From Natronincola peptidivorans (lineage in GTDB: Bacteria > Bacillota > Clostridia > Peptostreptococcales > Natronincolaceae), in the NCBI RefSeq assembly GCF_900111615.1, contig NZ_FOHU01000008.1, positions 1 through 64,000 of the forward strand: a stretch of 64,000 nt of DNA, in the 5' to 3' direction. The notes under the pieces are model-generated. The model was not told the origin of the DNA and did no database searches. It was given only the letters and a program-made list of their open reading frames with translations. The position numbers were made by a program, and so were the translations under genes. Below are positions 8,644 to 16,925 of this stretch, in pieces (the first letter of the stretch is position 1; each line of letters opens with the position of its first letter).

Positions 8644-9596
8644 TTTAACATTCCACCCATCACTAAATTCAATGCCGAAAAACATATAACAGCTATCGCT
8701 GATGACCAATACATTAAATCAATGGTCATAATAATATTTTTTTTGCTCAGTTTTTCAAGGGACTTCCCAATAGTAGGTTTAAAAACCTCTTTACCAAAGT
8801 ACTTGTTGATGCCTCCCAATTGTATCCTTAATGCACCTGCTACAGCAGCTTCAGGATACCCTGCATTTGGGCTGCTGTGATTCCGTCCATCTGAAATAAC
8901 AGTTTTTATAGATCCCATATAATCCCTTTTTCTAAAAAAGGCAGCTATAACAATAAAGATAGCTGTTAATCTTGCAGGGATATAGTTAACAATATCATCT
9001 AACTTCGCTGAAAATCTGCCAAAGTATAGGTATTTATCATTTTTATATCCTACCATGGAATCCAAGGTGTTTATTGCCTTATAAGCCATGGCTAATGGAA
9101 CACCTCCAATCACTAAATATAACATTGGAGCAATGACTCCATCAGAAATGTTCTCACCTATTGTTTCAACAGTGGCCCTTACGATTTCCTTTTCCTCCAA
9201 GTCCTTGGTTTCCCTGCCTACAATATAGGATAAAGCTGTCCTTGCCTCCTCTATTGTAGATGTTTCTAGCTTTTCATAAACTTTTCTCGTTTCTTTATCT
9301 AAACTTTTTGTCGCCAAAACTGTATAACCTAAGATAATAGATAAAGATATTCCTAAATAGTTATTTAGAAAAAATGCACCTTTAATAAGGCTAAGAGTAA
9401 TCAGGTAGGTTGAAGCTACAACAATAACTGTCAACAGGCCTCCCATAAAAAACTGATGCTTTTTGCTTCTCTCTAAATCTAAAAGCCTTTTCTCTAGACT
9501 TATAATTAAGTTCCCTATCCATCTGACGGGATGAGGAAAGCCCTGAGGATCTCCCAGCAGCAAATCTAAAAAATATGCGCCTATTAAGATCTTCAA
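8640..9596 (-). CDS. cbiB: Adenosylcobinamide-phosphate synthase CbiB
   Basis: A 318-residue polytopic membrane protein that attaches the aminopropanol phosphate arm to adenosylcobyric acid. The family signature is clear: LLGDPQGFPHPVRWIGNLI at the N-terminus (about 12-30), the ETIGENISDGVIAPMLY segment, TLDSMVGYKNDKY and the later NAGYPEAAVAGALRIQLGG motif. Several hydrophobic helices agree with its place in the membrane. It begins with TTG at 9596, with GGAGGG upstream inside the end of cobQ, and its stop overlaps the cobD start. Its substrates are made by the neighbouring cobQ and cobD products. Confidence 0.95.
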   Translation of the reverse strand: MKILIGAYFLDLLLGDPQGFPHPVRWIGNLIISLEKRLLDLERSKKHQFFMGGLLTVIVVASTYLITLSLIKGAFFLNNYLGISLSIILGYTVLATKSLDKETRKVYEKLETSTIEEARTALSYIVGRETKDLEEKEIVRATVETIGENISDGVIAPMLYLVIGGVPLAMAYKAINTLDSMVGYKNDKYLYFGRFSAKLDDIVNYIPARLTAIFIVIAAFFRKRDYMGSIKTVISDGRNHSSPNAGYPEAAVAGALRIQLGGINKYFGKEVFKPTIGKSLEKLSKKNIIMTIDLMYWSSAIAVICFSALNLVMGGMLK

Positions 9597-9598
9597 CC

Positions 9599-11125
9599 TT
9601 ATCCCTCCAATATTTCATATATTTTTTGCAGGTCTATGTTTTCCCTCACGAGATTTGCAAGCTTTTGGTATTCGTTATCCTTATACTGCTCAAGTGATAT
9701 TTGCTGTTGTGTAGAGGGTGCTAATCCTTTCTTCTTCAGTATATTTCCAATGATTTTTTCAGTAAAGCTTATTTCATCAAATATACCATGGATGTAGGTT
9801 CCAAAAACTCGCCCCTCCCTGTCTACAGCTCCATCCGTATATTCTGTTTCTTTCCCTAGCTTTTCTGTGATTTTAAGAAGGGGTTCTGCATCTTTTCCCA
9901 GCTTTGTTCTCCCCATATGTATTTCATAGCCTTTAATGGTACTATTTTTACAGCGGTTTAATATCCCCTTATTCTCAAAGATTACTTCTGCTTGTACCTG
10001 GGTTGTAACCTTTTCTCCTTCAAAGATGGTTTCCACATCCAGAAGACCTAGTCCCCTTATCTGTGGCATACTGCTCTCTACTCCTTGGGGGTCTAGTACT
10101 TTTCTTCCTAGCATTTGATAACCGCCGCAAATACCAATAATATAGCTTCCATTTTTGTAAGCTTTTATTATCTCCTTTTCTAAACCACTTTCTCTTAAAT
10201 ACTTTAAATCAGAAATTGTATTTTTAGAGCCTGGAATAATAACAATATCAGGATAATCTATAGAATCTCTCTCTGTTATATAGCGAATGTTTACATCCGG
10301 TAAAATCTCAAAAACATGGAAATCTGTAAAGTTGGAGATATGAGGCAGTCTAATGACTTCAACAGTAACCTTTCCTTCTTGATTTATATTTTTTTGAAAT
10401 CGCTGGGTTACACTATCTTCATCTTCTATATTAAAATTGCCGTAGGGTATTACCCCTAATACTGGAATGCCGGTTAAATCCTCTAGCATCTTCAAGCCCG
10501 GTGCTAAAATACTTTTATCTCCACGAAATTTATTGATCAGTATTCCTTTTACTCGTTTTCTTTCTTCTTCTCTTAGTAACATAATGGTACCATATAGGGA
10601 TGCAAAAACTCCACCTCTATCAATATCGCCAATTAATAACACTGGGCTATCAGCTATTTCTGCCATTCCCATATTTACAATGTCCTTATCTCTTAAGTTT
10701 ATTTCTGCTGGACTCCCTGCTCCTTCAATTACTACAATATCATTGTTGCTGCTTAATTCTTGGTATATTTCTTGGATCATATTCTTTAGCTGTGGTTTAA
10801 AGTCATGGTATTCTACTGCCGTCATGTTGTTGTATACCTTACCCTTTATGATTACTTGAGCAAAAGCATCCCCAGTTGGCTTCAGTAGGATTGGGTTCAT
10901 AGATGCTGAGGGCTTCACCTTTGCAGCTTCTGCTTGAAACACTTGGGCTCTTCCCATCTCTAAGCCTTCTTCAGTAATAAAAGAGTTTAATGCCATATTT
11001 TGAGATTTGAAGGGAACTACCTTATACCCGTCCTGCTGAAAGATTCTACAGAATGCCGCTGTTAATAAGCTTTTTCCTACTGACGATGCTGTCCCTTGCA
11101 ACATAATATTTTTCCCTTTTTTCAT
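9599..11125 (-). CDS. cobQ: Cobyric acid synthase
   Basis: A 508-residue glutamine-dependent amidotransferase that amidates carboxylates b, d, e and g of adenosylcobyrinic a,c-diamide. The N-terminal dethiobiotin-synthetase-like ATPase domain starts IMLQGTASSVGKSLLTAAFC, with FKSQNMALNSF and EGAGSPAEINLRD further on. The C-terminal class I glutaminase-like domain has the nucleophile cysteine in GICGGYQMLG and the histidine in GTYIHGIFD. The length is normal for the family. The ribosome binding site is AGGAGTGAGGG. It is translationally close to cbiB (two-base gap) and follows the ABC transporter genes. Confidence 0.96.
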   Translation of the reverse strand: MKKGKNIMLQGTASSVGKSLLTAAFCRIFQQDGYKVVPFKSQNMALNSFITEEGLEMGRAQVFQAEAAKVKPSASMNPILLKPTGDAFAQVIIKGKVYNNMTAVEYHDFKPQLKNMIQEIYQELSSNNDIVVIEGAGSPAEINLRDKDIVNMGMAEIADSPVLLIGDIDRGGVFASLYGTIMLLREEERKRVKGILINKFRGDKSILAPGLKMLEDLTGIPVLGVIPYGNFNIEDEDSVTQRFQKNINQEGKVTVEVIRLPHISNFTDFHVFEILPDVNIRYITERDSIDYPDIVIIPGSKNTISDLKYLRESGLEKEIIKAYKNGSYIIGICGGYQMLGRKVLDPQGVESSMPQIRGLGLLDVETIFEGEKVTTQVQAEVIFENKGILNRCKNSTIKGYEIHMGRTKLGKDAEPLLKITEKLGKETEYTDGAVDREGRVFGTYIHGIFDEISFTEKIIGNILKKKGLAPSTQQQISLEQYKDNEYQKLANLVRENIDLQKIYEILEG

Positions 11126-11136
11126 TCCCTCACTCC

Positions 11137-11925
11137 TTATTTTTTTACAGAGATAGGCGTTACCTGTAGATAGCCTGTGTGTATATTTCTATCTACAATC
11201 ATTTCCATGTTATAGGCTTTTTTTAGGTGATTCACTGTAATAACCTCTTCTGTAGACCCCATGGTAATCATATTTCCTTCATATAATAGCAATACCTCTT
11301 TACTATACCTAGCAGCCAGATTCAAATCATGCAATACTGCTACAATAGTAACATCTTTTTCTTGATTTAGCCTTCTTAATAAGTCTAGTATTTCAATTTG
11401 GTGATGAATATCTAGGGCTGAAGTGGGTTCATCTAGTAATATTACTTTGGGCTCTTGAGCTAAAGCTCTAGCTATAATGACTCTTTGTCTTTCCCCACCG
11501 CTTATTTCATTGATGGGCCTTTCTTTAAGATGCCAAGTATTTGTCAGCTTCATTACTTCCTTGACTATTGCAATGTCTTTAGATCCTTCCCTCTGGAATC
11601 GATGCAAGTGTGGATGTCTACCCATCAATACAATATCCTCTACAGTGAAGTTGTAAGCTACTTCCGTTCCTTGATGGACCACTGCCATTTGTTGAGCTAA
11701 TCCTTTGGCTGTATACTCTCTTAAATCCCTTTCACCTAATATTATATTGCCTTTACATGGTTCTAGATTTCTTGCTATCATTTTTAACAAAGTTGACTTC
11801 CCCGAACCATTAGGACCAATAATACTAATAAAGGTTTTTTCCTGAATTTTAAAACCTAATCGCTTCAATATAATTTCTTCACTATACTGAAAGGTTACAT
11901 CCTTAACTATAATTGATTTTCCCAT
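11137..11925 (-). CDS. btuD: Corrinoid ABC transporter ATP-binding protein
   Basis: A 262-residue ATPase of the iron-siderophore/vitamin B12 type ABC importer. It has Walker A GPNGSGKST, the Q-loop region MAVVHQG, the ABC signature ISGGERQRV, Walker B VILLDEPTSALD and the switch histidine in VLHDLNLAARY. It should power the permease encoded just upstream (13 bases) with the binding protein before it. The cobalamin riboswitch at the head of the operon makes corrinoid the most likely cargo, although the same protein family also handles haem and ferric siderophores. Start has AGGTGATC upstream. Confidence 0.9.
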   Translation of the reverse strand: MGKSIIVKDVTFQYSEEIILKRLGFKIQEKTFISIIGPNGSGKSTLLKMIARNLEPCKGNIILGERDLREYTAKGLAQQMAVVHQGTEVAYNFTVEDIVLMGRHPHLHRFQREGSKDIAIVKEVMKLTNTWHLKERPINEISGGERQRVIIARALAQEPKVILLDEPTSALDIHHQIEILDLLRRLNQEKDVTIVAVLHDLNLAARYSKEVLLLYEGNMITMGSTEEVITVNHLKKAYNMEMIVDRNIHTGYLQVTPISVKK

Positions 11926-11938
11926 ATGATCACCTTGT

Positions 11939-12979
11939 CTATAATATCTTTTTAGTTGTTCTTAATAAATAAATAAAAAAAGGCCCTCCTGCTAAAGCAG
12001 TAATAATCCCTACAGGTACCTCTGTAGGAGCAATAATCGTTCTTGCAAAGGTATCTACAATAATTAGAAAAATACCCCCAAGGAATCCACTGGCTGGCAT
12101 TAAGATTCTATGATCTGGTGACACTATCATTCTAGTAATATGTGGGATGATTAATCCTACAAAGCCTATAATCCCACTAACAGAGACAGCAAAAGCAGTA
12201 ATAAATGCACTGGTTATGAGAATAATTTTTTTTGTTTTTTCTACCTCTACTCCCATGTTTTCAGCAGATTCTTCCCCCATCAGTAAAAGGTTTAAATCCT
12301 TTGCAAAAATAAATAAAACAATGCTTCCCAGAATAATTGGAAAAAAAGCTATTTGTACATGTGTCCATCCCCTTGAGGCAAAGCTCCCCATTGTCCAAAA
12401 TACAATACTGGTAATATCCTTTGAGGAAATCACCATGATAAAGGACATAATAGCAGTGAAAAACTGTCCTGTAGCAATTCCAGCCAGTAATAAAGTGGTA
12501 ACCGGAACCTTTGTCTTAATTCTTGCTAGGTTATATACAAGGAAGGTAGCCATCAATGCTCCAGTAAATGCAAATATAGCTACAAAGCCGATGCCTAAAA
12601 AGGCAGTGTTGAGTTTTAATAAGATAGCAATAGCTGCACCTAATGCAGCTCCTGATGATGTGCCAATAATAAAGGGGTCCGCCATTGGATTTTTCAGCAT
12701 TCCCTGAAAGGCAGTACCCACAACTGATAACCCATAGCCCACTAAAAATGATAATAGTATTCTTGGTAATCTTATATTAGAAATAATAGTAACATGGCCA
12801 TCCGGTATCTCCGTTAAATCGATTTTATTTCCTATAAAGGGTATATGGGATAAAATGATTTTAAAGCTGTCCATAACGCTGATGCTGGCAGCTCCTAATA
12901 CTGAAGCCATCAGCATAACAAATATCAGTAGAACAAACAATCCTAAAAACATATATCGTTTTTTTAGCCTTTTTTTCAT
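11939..12979 (-). CDS. btuC: Corrinoid ABC transporter permease (FecCD/BtuC family)
   Basis: A membrane permease of about 346 residues with some ten hydrophobic segments, characteristic of BtuC/FecCD. Conserved stretches include RLPRILLSFLVGYGLSVVG, the GMLKNPMADPFIIGTSSGAA segment and the C-terminal GFVGLIIPHITRMIVSPDHR, which contacts the ATPase. I start at the ATG at 12979, preceded by GGAGGAGAAC; an in-frame GTG at 12991 overlaps that site. A strong hairpin lies between this gene and the binding-protein gene upstream. Confidence 0.92.
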   Translation of the reverse strand: MKKRLKKRYMFLGLFVLLIFVMLMASVLGAASISVMDSFKIILSHIPFIGNKIDLTEIPDGHVTIISNIRLPRILLSFLVGYGLSVVGTAFQGMLKNPMADPFIIGTSSGAALGAAIAILLKLNTAFLGIGFVAIFAFTGALMATFLVYNLARIKTKVPVTTLLLAGIATGQFFTAIMSFIMVISSKDITSIVFWTMGSFASRGWTHVQIAFFPIILGSIVLFIFAKDLNLLLMGEESAENMGVEVEKTKKIILITSAFITAFAVSVSGIIGFVGLIIPHITRMIVSPDHRILMPASGFLGGIFLIIVDTFARTIIAPTEVPVGIITALAGGPFFIYLLRTTKKIL

Positions 12980-12998
12980 GTTCTCCTCCACAAAATCT

Positions 12999-13019
12999 TT
13001 CCCGCCCTATGGGCGGGAA
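12999..13019. other. Intercistronic hairpin between btuF and btuC
   Basis: TTCCCGCCC and GGGCGGGAA form a perfect 9-bp, very GC-rich stem with a 3-base loop. No T tract follows on the minus strand, so it is unlikely to be a full terminator. It may protect the 3' end of the btuF message and raise binding-protein yield relative to the membrane parts, as known for other ABC importer operons; this is an inference. Confidence 0.7.
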
Positions 13020-13031
13020 CATAGTCATTTA

Positions 13032-14006
13032 CTAAAAAAGCTCTGGATGGATAGCTCTAGCCACTGACTCTAATGCCTCTATAATTCTAACTCCTGGTCT
13101 AGAAACAATATTGGGCTCTAATAGTTCAATCCGGTTATTTTTAACAGCAGATATTTCTGTATATCCTGGGCGAATTGTGACTTGATTAATTTTTTCAAGC
13201 TTTTCTTCTTCTGTCATATTATAAAAATCTACTACATGATCTGCCGGCATCAAATATACCTCTGGATTTCTTTCTACTAATGCCTCAATACTAAAGATAG
13301 GATAGGCGCCTTCAGCATCACCAGCAATGTTTTCTCCCCCTGCTAGAAGGATTAATTCATCCATGAAAGAGCCTGGCCCTGCTGCCATTAAGGGTTCATG
13401 CCAAATCTCATAAAAAACCTTAACAGTATCCACAGTCTTTACCTTGGCTAATACTTCATCTCTTCTTTCAGTTAATTCATTTACAATGGCCTTTGCTTCC
13501 ATTTCCATGCCAGTAATTTCTCCAATGGAAAGGATTGCTTCTAATATATCTTCAATAGATTCAGGCTCATATCTTGCTATAGTAATACCAGAAGCCTTTA
13601 TTTGTGCTATGGCTTCTTCATCTCCATTACCATAAACCAAAATGATATCAGGAGATAGCTCAATAATTTTTTCAATATTTAAGGTTTTGTATCCACCTAT
13701 TTCTTCTTTTTCTAAAGCTTCTATAGGGTAATCACAGAATTCTGATACACCAATAATTTTATCTTCTAATCCTAAGGCAAATAATATTTCTGTATGACTT
13801 GGTACAGCGGAAATAATTTTTTCGGGTTGTTTCTCTATGACTACCTTATTTCCTAAACCATCTGTTACTTCTCTGGGAAAATCATTTACACCGTCCTCTT
13901 GAACTGCAACAGGTTCTTCAACGACAGGGTTCTCTACTGCACATCCAGTCACCATAAAAGTCAATAATAATACCAATGCAATGATTACCTGTATTTTATG
14001 CTTCAT
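13032..14006 (-). CDS. btuF: Corrinoid ABC transporter substrate-binding lipoprotein
   Basis: A 324-residue lipoprotein. The signal peptide ends in the lipobox MVTGC with the lipidated cysteine at position 22, followed by an acidic linker. The type III periplasmic binding fold of BtuF/FhuD proteins begins with FPREVTDGLGNKVVI, continues with PEKIISAVPSHTEILFALGL and GVSEFCDYP, and has the long backbone helix near residues 150-175. It should capture corrinoids outside the cell and deliver them to the BtuC permease. The start lies inside the end of the cobC-like gene (11-base overlap) with AAGGAGGG upstream. Haem or siderophore binding cannot be excluded from sequence, but the operon argues for B12. 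Confidence 0.9.
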   Translation of the reverse strand: MKHKIQVIIALVLLLTFMVTGCAVENPVVEEPVAVQEDGVNDFPREVTDGLGNKVVIEKQPEKIISAVPSHTEILFALGLEDKIIGVSEFCDYPIEALEKEEIGGYKTLNIEKIIELSPDIILVYGNGDEEAIAQIKASGITIARYEPESIEDILEAILSIGEITGMEMEAKAIVNELTERRDEVLAKVKTVDTVKVFYEIWHEPLMAAGPGSFMDELILLAGGENIAGDAEGAYPIFSIEALVERNPEVYLMPADHVVDFYNMTEEEKLEKINQVTIRPGYTEISAVKNNRIELLEPNIVSRPGVRIIEALESVARAIHPELF

Positions 14007-14640
14007 CTTTGTTGCCCTCCTTAACTTGTACTCGATCCTTTAAATGACAGCTATCATTTAATTTTGTTAACACAGCAAAATTTTCATGTATTTCCAGAAC
14101 AGTGATACTGCAATGATCTATTTTAAAATTCCAATGATGCTTTATATCTCCTGTAATCAAATGTGCTATAATGCTGCGTATTACCCCAGAATGGGCCACT
14201 AAAACAATGTTATTTCCTAAGTTGTTTTGAATAATCCTATCCACAGCATTGGTTACCCTGCCATGCATCTCCTCTAGACTTTCCCCCTCAGGGAATCTAA
14301 GCTTTATATAATCCTTCTCCAGTCCTCGAAATACTTCAGGATAGTGTATTTTTATTTCTTGTAAGGTTAAGCCTTCCACCTTGCCAAAATTTAATTCCTT
14401 TAAGTCTTCAGTGGCATAGATTGGGACTTCATGATTTATCTTTATATATTCAGCGGTTTCCTTTGTGCGTTTTAAGCCGCTGGTATATATGATATCTATT
14501 GTAGTATTTTTTAATAACTGACCTAGTTTCTCTGCCTGCAGCCTTCCTTTTTGATTTAAGGAGACATTTTTCCAGCCACAGAATCTGCTATTTCGATTTT
14601 CTTCAGTTTCTCCGTGTCTGATTAAATACAACTTTGTCAT
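13996..14640 (-). CDS. cobC: Alpha-ribazole phosphatase (histidine phosphatase family)
   Basis: A 214-residue histidine phosphatase. The catalytic RHG motif is in YLIRHGETEENR (about 5-16), a second conserved arginine is in GLKRTKETAEY, the acid is in DLKELNFGKVEG, and the second histidine in VLVAHSGVIRSII. In this operon it should remove the phosphate from alpha-ribazole 5'-phosphate or from adenosylcobalamin 5'-phosphate, the last step of nucleotide-loop assembly. The family also contains phosphoglycerate mutases, and the call rests mostly on the position between cobS and btuF. Confidence 0.85.
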   Translation of the reverse strand: MTKLYLIRHGETEENRNSRFCGWKNVSLNQKGRLQAEKLGQLLKNTTIDIIYTSGLKRTKETAEYIKINHEVPIYATEDLKELNFGKVEGLTLQEIKIHYPEVFRGLEKDYIKLRFPEGESLEEMHGRVTNAVDRIIQNNLGNNIVLVAHSGVIRSIIAHLITGDIKHHWNFKIDHCSITVLEIHENFAVLTKLNDSCHLKDRVQVKEGNKDEA

Positions 14641-14662
14641 AGTTCGCCCCCTGCCTTGATCT

Positions 14663-15400
14663 TTACATAGTTAGGTTTAATTTTCCTACTAGATATAACA
14701 AGTATAAAATCTCATTTAATTCACATAATGCGCCTAAGGTATCTCCTGTCATACCATGAATGATTTTTTTACTATGGCTTTTAAATAGATAAGAAAAAAT
14801 CCATGCTATTGGTATAAATAGTAAAGTACCTCTATCTATTAACGTTATAGCTATCCCTAGGCCAGTAGCTATCATCAATTGATTGCTAGACACATTATTG
14901 ATATATATATGTCCTAATCCTGTTTCTCGAGCATAGCTTATTCTGAAGCATCCATAGACAATTCCTAATCTTCCTAGCACTGGCATCAGGATTAATGCCA
15001 ATAATGCCTTTTCATGAGGCAATGCTGCTAATACAAATACTTTAATAAGTATAGAAAACAAAACTGCTATAACACCATTGGTTCCTAAACGACTATCCTT
15101 CATGATTTCCAATATTCTTTCCTTACCTCGGCTACTGTAAAATCCATCAAAGGTATCCCCAAGACCATCTAAATGCAAGCCTCCTGTCAATGCTATATAG
15201 GAAGCTATTGTTATCATACTAGTAATGGTTGAATTAAAAAGATACGATAATCCCATATAAATAACGGCTAATATCAACCCTAATACTAAACCCACAAGGG
15301 GGAAAAAGATTATTCCTTTATTAAATTTCTCATCATAGGGCAGGTTTTTAGCCACAGTTACCCTTGTGAGAAACTGCAGGGTAAGTATGAATCGTTTCAT
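14663..15400 (-). CDS. cobS: Adenosylcobinamide-GDP ribazoletransferase (cobalamin synthase)
   Basis: A 245-residue integral membrane enzyme that joins adenosylcobinamide-GDP with alpha-ribazole or its phosphate. It shows the family features: LTLQFLTRV at the N-terminus, the hydrophobic FFPLVGLVLGLILA helix, the strongly conserved GGLHLDGLGDTFDGFYSSR motif (about 72-90) and MKDSRLGTNGV. Five or six further hydrophobic helices follow. The start ATG overlaps the stop of cobO (ATGA-like arrangement), so translation is probably coupled. Its substrates come from cobU in the same operon; the gene for the ribazole partner (cobT) is not in the window. Confidence 0.95.
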   Translation of the reverse strand: MKRFILTLQFLTRVTVAKNLPYDEKFNKGIIFFPLVGLVLGLILAVIYMGLSYLFNSTITSMITIASYIALTGGLHLDGLGDTFDGFYSSRGKERILEIMKDSRLGTNGVIAVLFSILIKVFVLAALPHEKALLALILMPVLGRLGIVYGCFRISYARETGLGHIYINNVSSNQLMIATGLGIAITLIDRGTLLFIPIAWIFSYLFKSHSKKIIHGMTGDTLGALCELNEILYLLYLVGKLNLTM

Positions 15401-15945
15401 TAGCTTTCAATACCTTTTCTAGCATAAATCCCTTCTTCAAAAGGATGCTTAATCATTTGCATCTCTGTAACATAATCTGCTAAATCTATTAGCTCCTTTG
15501 GAGCATCTCTTCCAGTCAGTATCATCTCAACATGGCTTGGCTTGCTTTTTAGGAGGGTCAAGACTTCATCTAAGTCAATGATTTTATTATATAAGACTGC
15601 CATTATTTCATCCATAACGATTAGATTATAGTTCTCCTCTATTAAATGTCTTTTAATGGTTTCTAAACCTTCTTTGATATTATTCTGTATTTCAATTTTT
15701 TCTTCTTCATTCAATTGAAAATAAAACTTTTTCATGGCACCAAATCTTATTAATTGTAGGTCAGGAGACATTTTTTCTATGCTATAAAGCTCTCCTGTAT
15801 CATCTCCTTTTAGAAACTGTATAATCAAAACTTTAAACCCGCCCCCAGCTGTCCTAATGGCTTGCCCCAATGCTGCAGTTGTTTTTCCTTTTCCATCCCC
15901 TGTATATACATGTATTAAACCCTTTTCTAATTTATTTGTAATCAT
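15400..15945 (-). CDS. cobO: Corrinoid adenosyltransferase (CobO/BtuR type)
   Basis: A 181-residue P-loop ATP:corrinoid adenosyltransferase that adds the 5'-deoxyadenosyl group to reduced corrinoids. The nucleotide-binding loop is VYTGDGKGKTTAALGQAIR (about 14-32), followed by VLIIQFLKGD, the aromatic segment LIRFGAMKKFYF, and LIVMDEIMAVLYNKII with the Walker B-like aspartate. The late ILTGRDAPKELIDLADYVTEM block is typical. The length is slightly short of the E. coli enzyme, as usual for clostridia. It lies between cobU and cobS, overlapping cobS by one base. Confidence 0.94.
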   Translation of the reverse strand: MITNKLEKGLIHVYTGDGKGKTTAALGQAIRTAGGGFKVLIIQFLKGDDTGELYSIEKMSPDLQLIRFGAMKKFYFQLNEEEKIEIQNNIKEGLETIKRHLIEENYNLIVMDEIMAVLYNKIIDLDEVLTLLKSKPSHVEMILTGRDAPKELIDLADYVTEMQMIKHPFEEGIYARKGIES

Positions 15946-15960
15946 CTGTATTCCACCCTT

Positions 15961-16524
15961 CTATTTAATCTTATTTGGTATACCGCATACTACAAAGTAT
16001 ACACAATTTGCTTCTTTTGCTATATATTGATTTATTCTTCCTGCAATATCTCTAAAGATTCTTGTCATTTTATTTTCAGGAACAATTCCTAGTCCTACCT
16101 CATTGGTAATAAGGACAGATGGTATTTCCAAAGCTTTCAATCCTGCTATTAAATCTATCATTACTTCCGTTATCTTCCTTTCAAGACTGTCTATTTGTAT
16201 TTGTGACGCATGATCCCAATCAATGGATTCCTCCAGCATCAAATTTGTTATCATAATGGTGATGCAATCTAAAAAAACTGCTGATATTTTCTCTTTACTA
16301 GATAAAATAACCTGAGGTATGTTTTTATATCCTTCAAGGGTAATCCAATTATCAGCCCTTCCTTTTCTATGCTTTTCTATCCGGTCCTTCATCTCATCGT
16401 CAAAAGCTTCAGCTGTTGCAACGTAAAGAACATTTCCTTTGATATCCTTTAAAAGTGATTCTCCGAAACTACTTTTGCCACTTCGAGCACCGCCAGTTAC
16501 TAATGTTATATCAAAATCCCTCAT
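15961..16524 (-). CDS. cobU: Bifunctional adenosylcobinamide kinase/guanylyltransferase
   Basis: A 187-residue enzyme that phosphorylates adenosylcobinamide and transfers GMP to it. The P-loop is ITLVTGGARSGKSSFGESL (about 6-24); further family elements are VLYVATAEAFDDEMKDRIEKHR with the guanylylated histidine in the RIEKHR segment, DCITIMITNLML and LITNEVGLGIVPEN. It is the first gene of the operon and begins after an intrinsic terminator and a cobalamin riboswitch, with GAGGTGATT as ribosome binding site. Expression should therefore fall when B12 is plentiful. Confidence 0.94.
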   Translation of the reverse strand: MRDFDITLVTGGARSGKSSFGESLLKDIKGNVLYVATAEAFDDEMKDRIEKHRKGRADNWITLEGYKNIPQVILSSKEKISAVFLDCITIMITNLMLEESIDWDHASQIQIDSLERKITEVMIDLIAGLKALEIPSVLITNEVGLGIVPENKMTRIFRDIAGRINQYIAKEANCVYFVVCGIPNKIK

Positions 16525-16550
16525 AATTTCTAATCACCTCAATTGATGTA

Positions 16551-16590
16551 ATAAAATCAAAAACCCCTACTGTTTGTGTAAGGGTTAAAA
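16551..16590 (-). terminator. Terminator in the expression platform of the B12 riboswitch
   Basis: On the minus strand AACCCTTAC and GTAGGGGTT pair (one G-T pair) around a 7-base loop, followed by TTTTTGATTTTATT. It lies between the riboswitch and the cobU ribosome binding site, so ligand binding probably favours this stem and stops transcription. Confidence 0.85.
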
Positions 16591-16636
16591 ATCAGATATA
16601 TATTGATTTAAACCTCCCTTCCCACCGAAGGTTTGT

Positions 16637-16800
16637 TCTCAGTAATTGGCAGGTCTCCTGACTCGTGATTCTCTTTACTGGCAGCACCTTCCCAGAATAA
16701 TCCAGTGGTAATTGCTGTTTTCATCCTCACTTACAGTAGCGGGGGCTGTAATGGTTTTTCACCACTTTCCCTTTTAAGCCTATATAGCACCAAAACTTCT
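16637..16800 (-). promoter_or_regulatory. Cobalamin riboswitch upstream of the cob/btu operon
   Basis: The B12 box GAGTCAGGAGACCTGCC is present in full on the minus strand at 16648-16664. Upstream lie the conserved elements of the adenosylcobalamin aptamer: GGTGCT near 16795, AAAAGGGAAAGTGGTGA, the ACAGCCCCCGCTACTGTAA core near 16730-16750 and the GGAAGGTGCTGCCAGTA arm. Position, order and orientation are those of the class I aptamer. It controls the operon running from 16.5 to 7.5 kb through the terminator just downstream. Confidence 0.96.
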
Positions 16801-16823
16801 ATTCATTTATCTTTATTATGTCT

Positions 16824-16852
16824 ATCATATCAAATTGTTGTGAAAGTAGCAA
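16824..16852 (-). promoter_or_regulatory. Promoter of the cobalamin operon
   Basis: On the minus strand TTGCTA (16847-16852), a 17-base spacer and TATGAT (16824-16829) precede the riboswitch aptamer by about 25 bases, the expected place for the operon promoter. Confidence 0.65.
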
Positions 16853-16925
16853 CACGCTATTATTCTACTATGTCAACGAAAATCATGCGGTTTGGTCATA
16901 AAAGTAGTTTGTAGTTGCTTCAAAA

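Noticed and set aside
9391-9618. Open frame across the cbiB/cobQ junction
   Set aside because: It is out of frame inside cbiB, which is well conserved throughout.
12147-12707. 186-codon open frame on the plus strand
   Set aside because: It is entirely antisense to the btuC permease gene, has no ribosome binding site and a composition typical of the reverse of membrane-protein codons.
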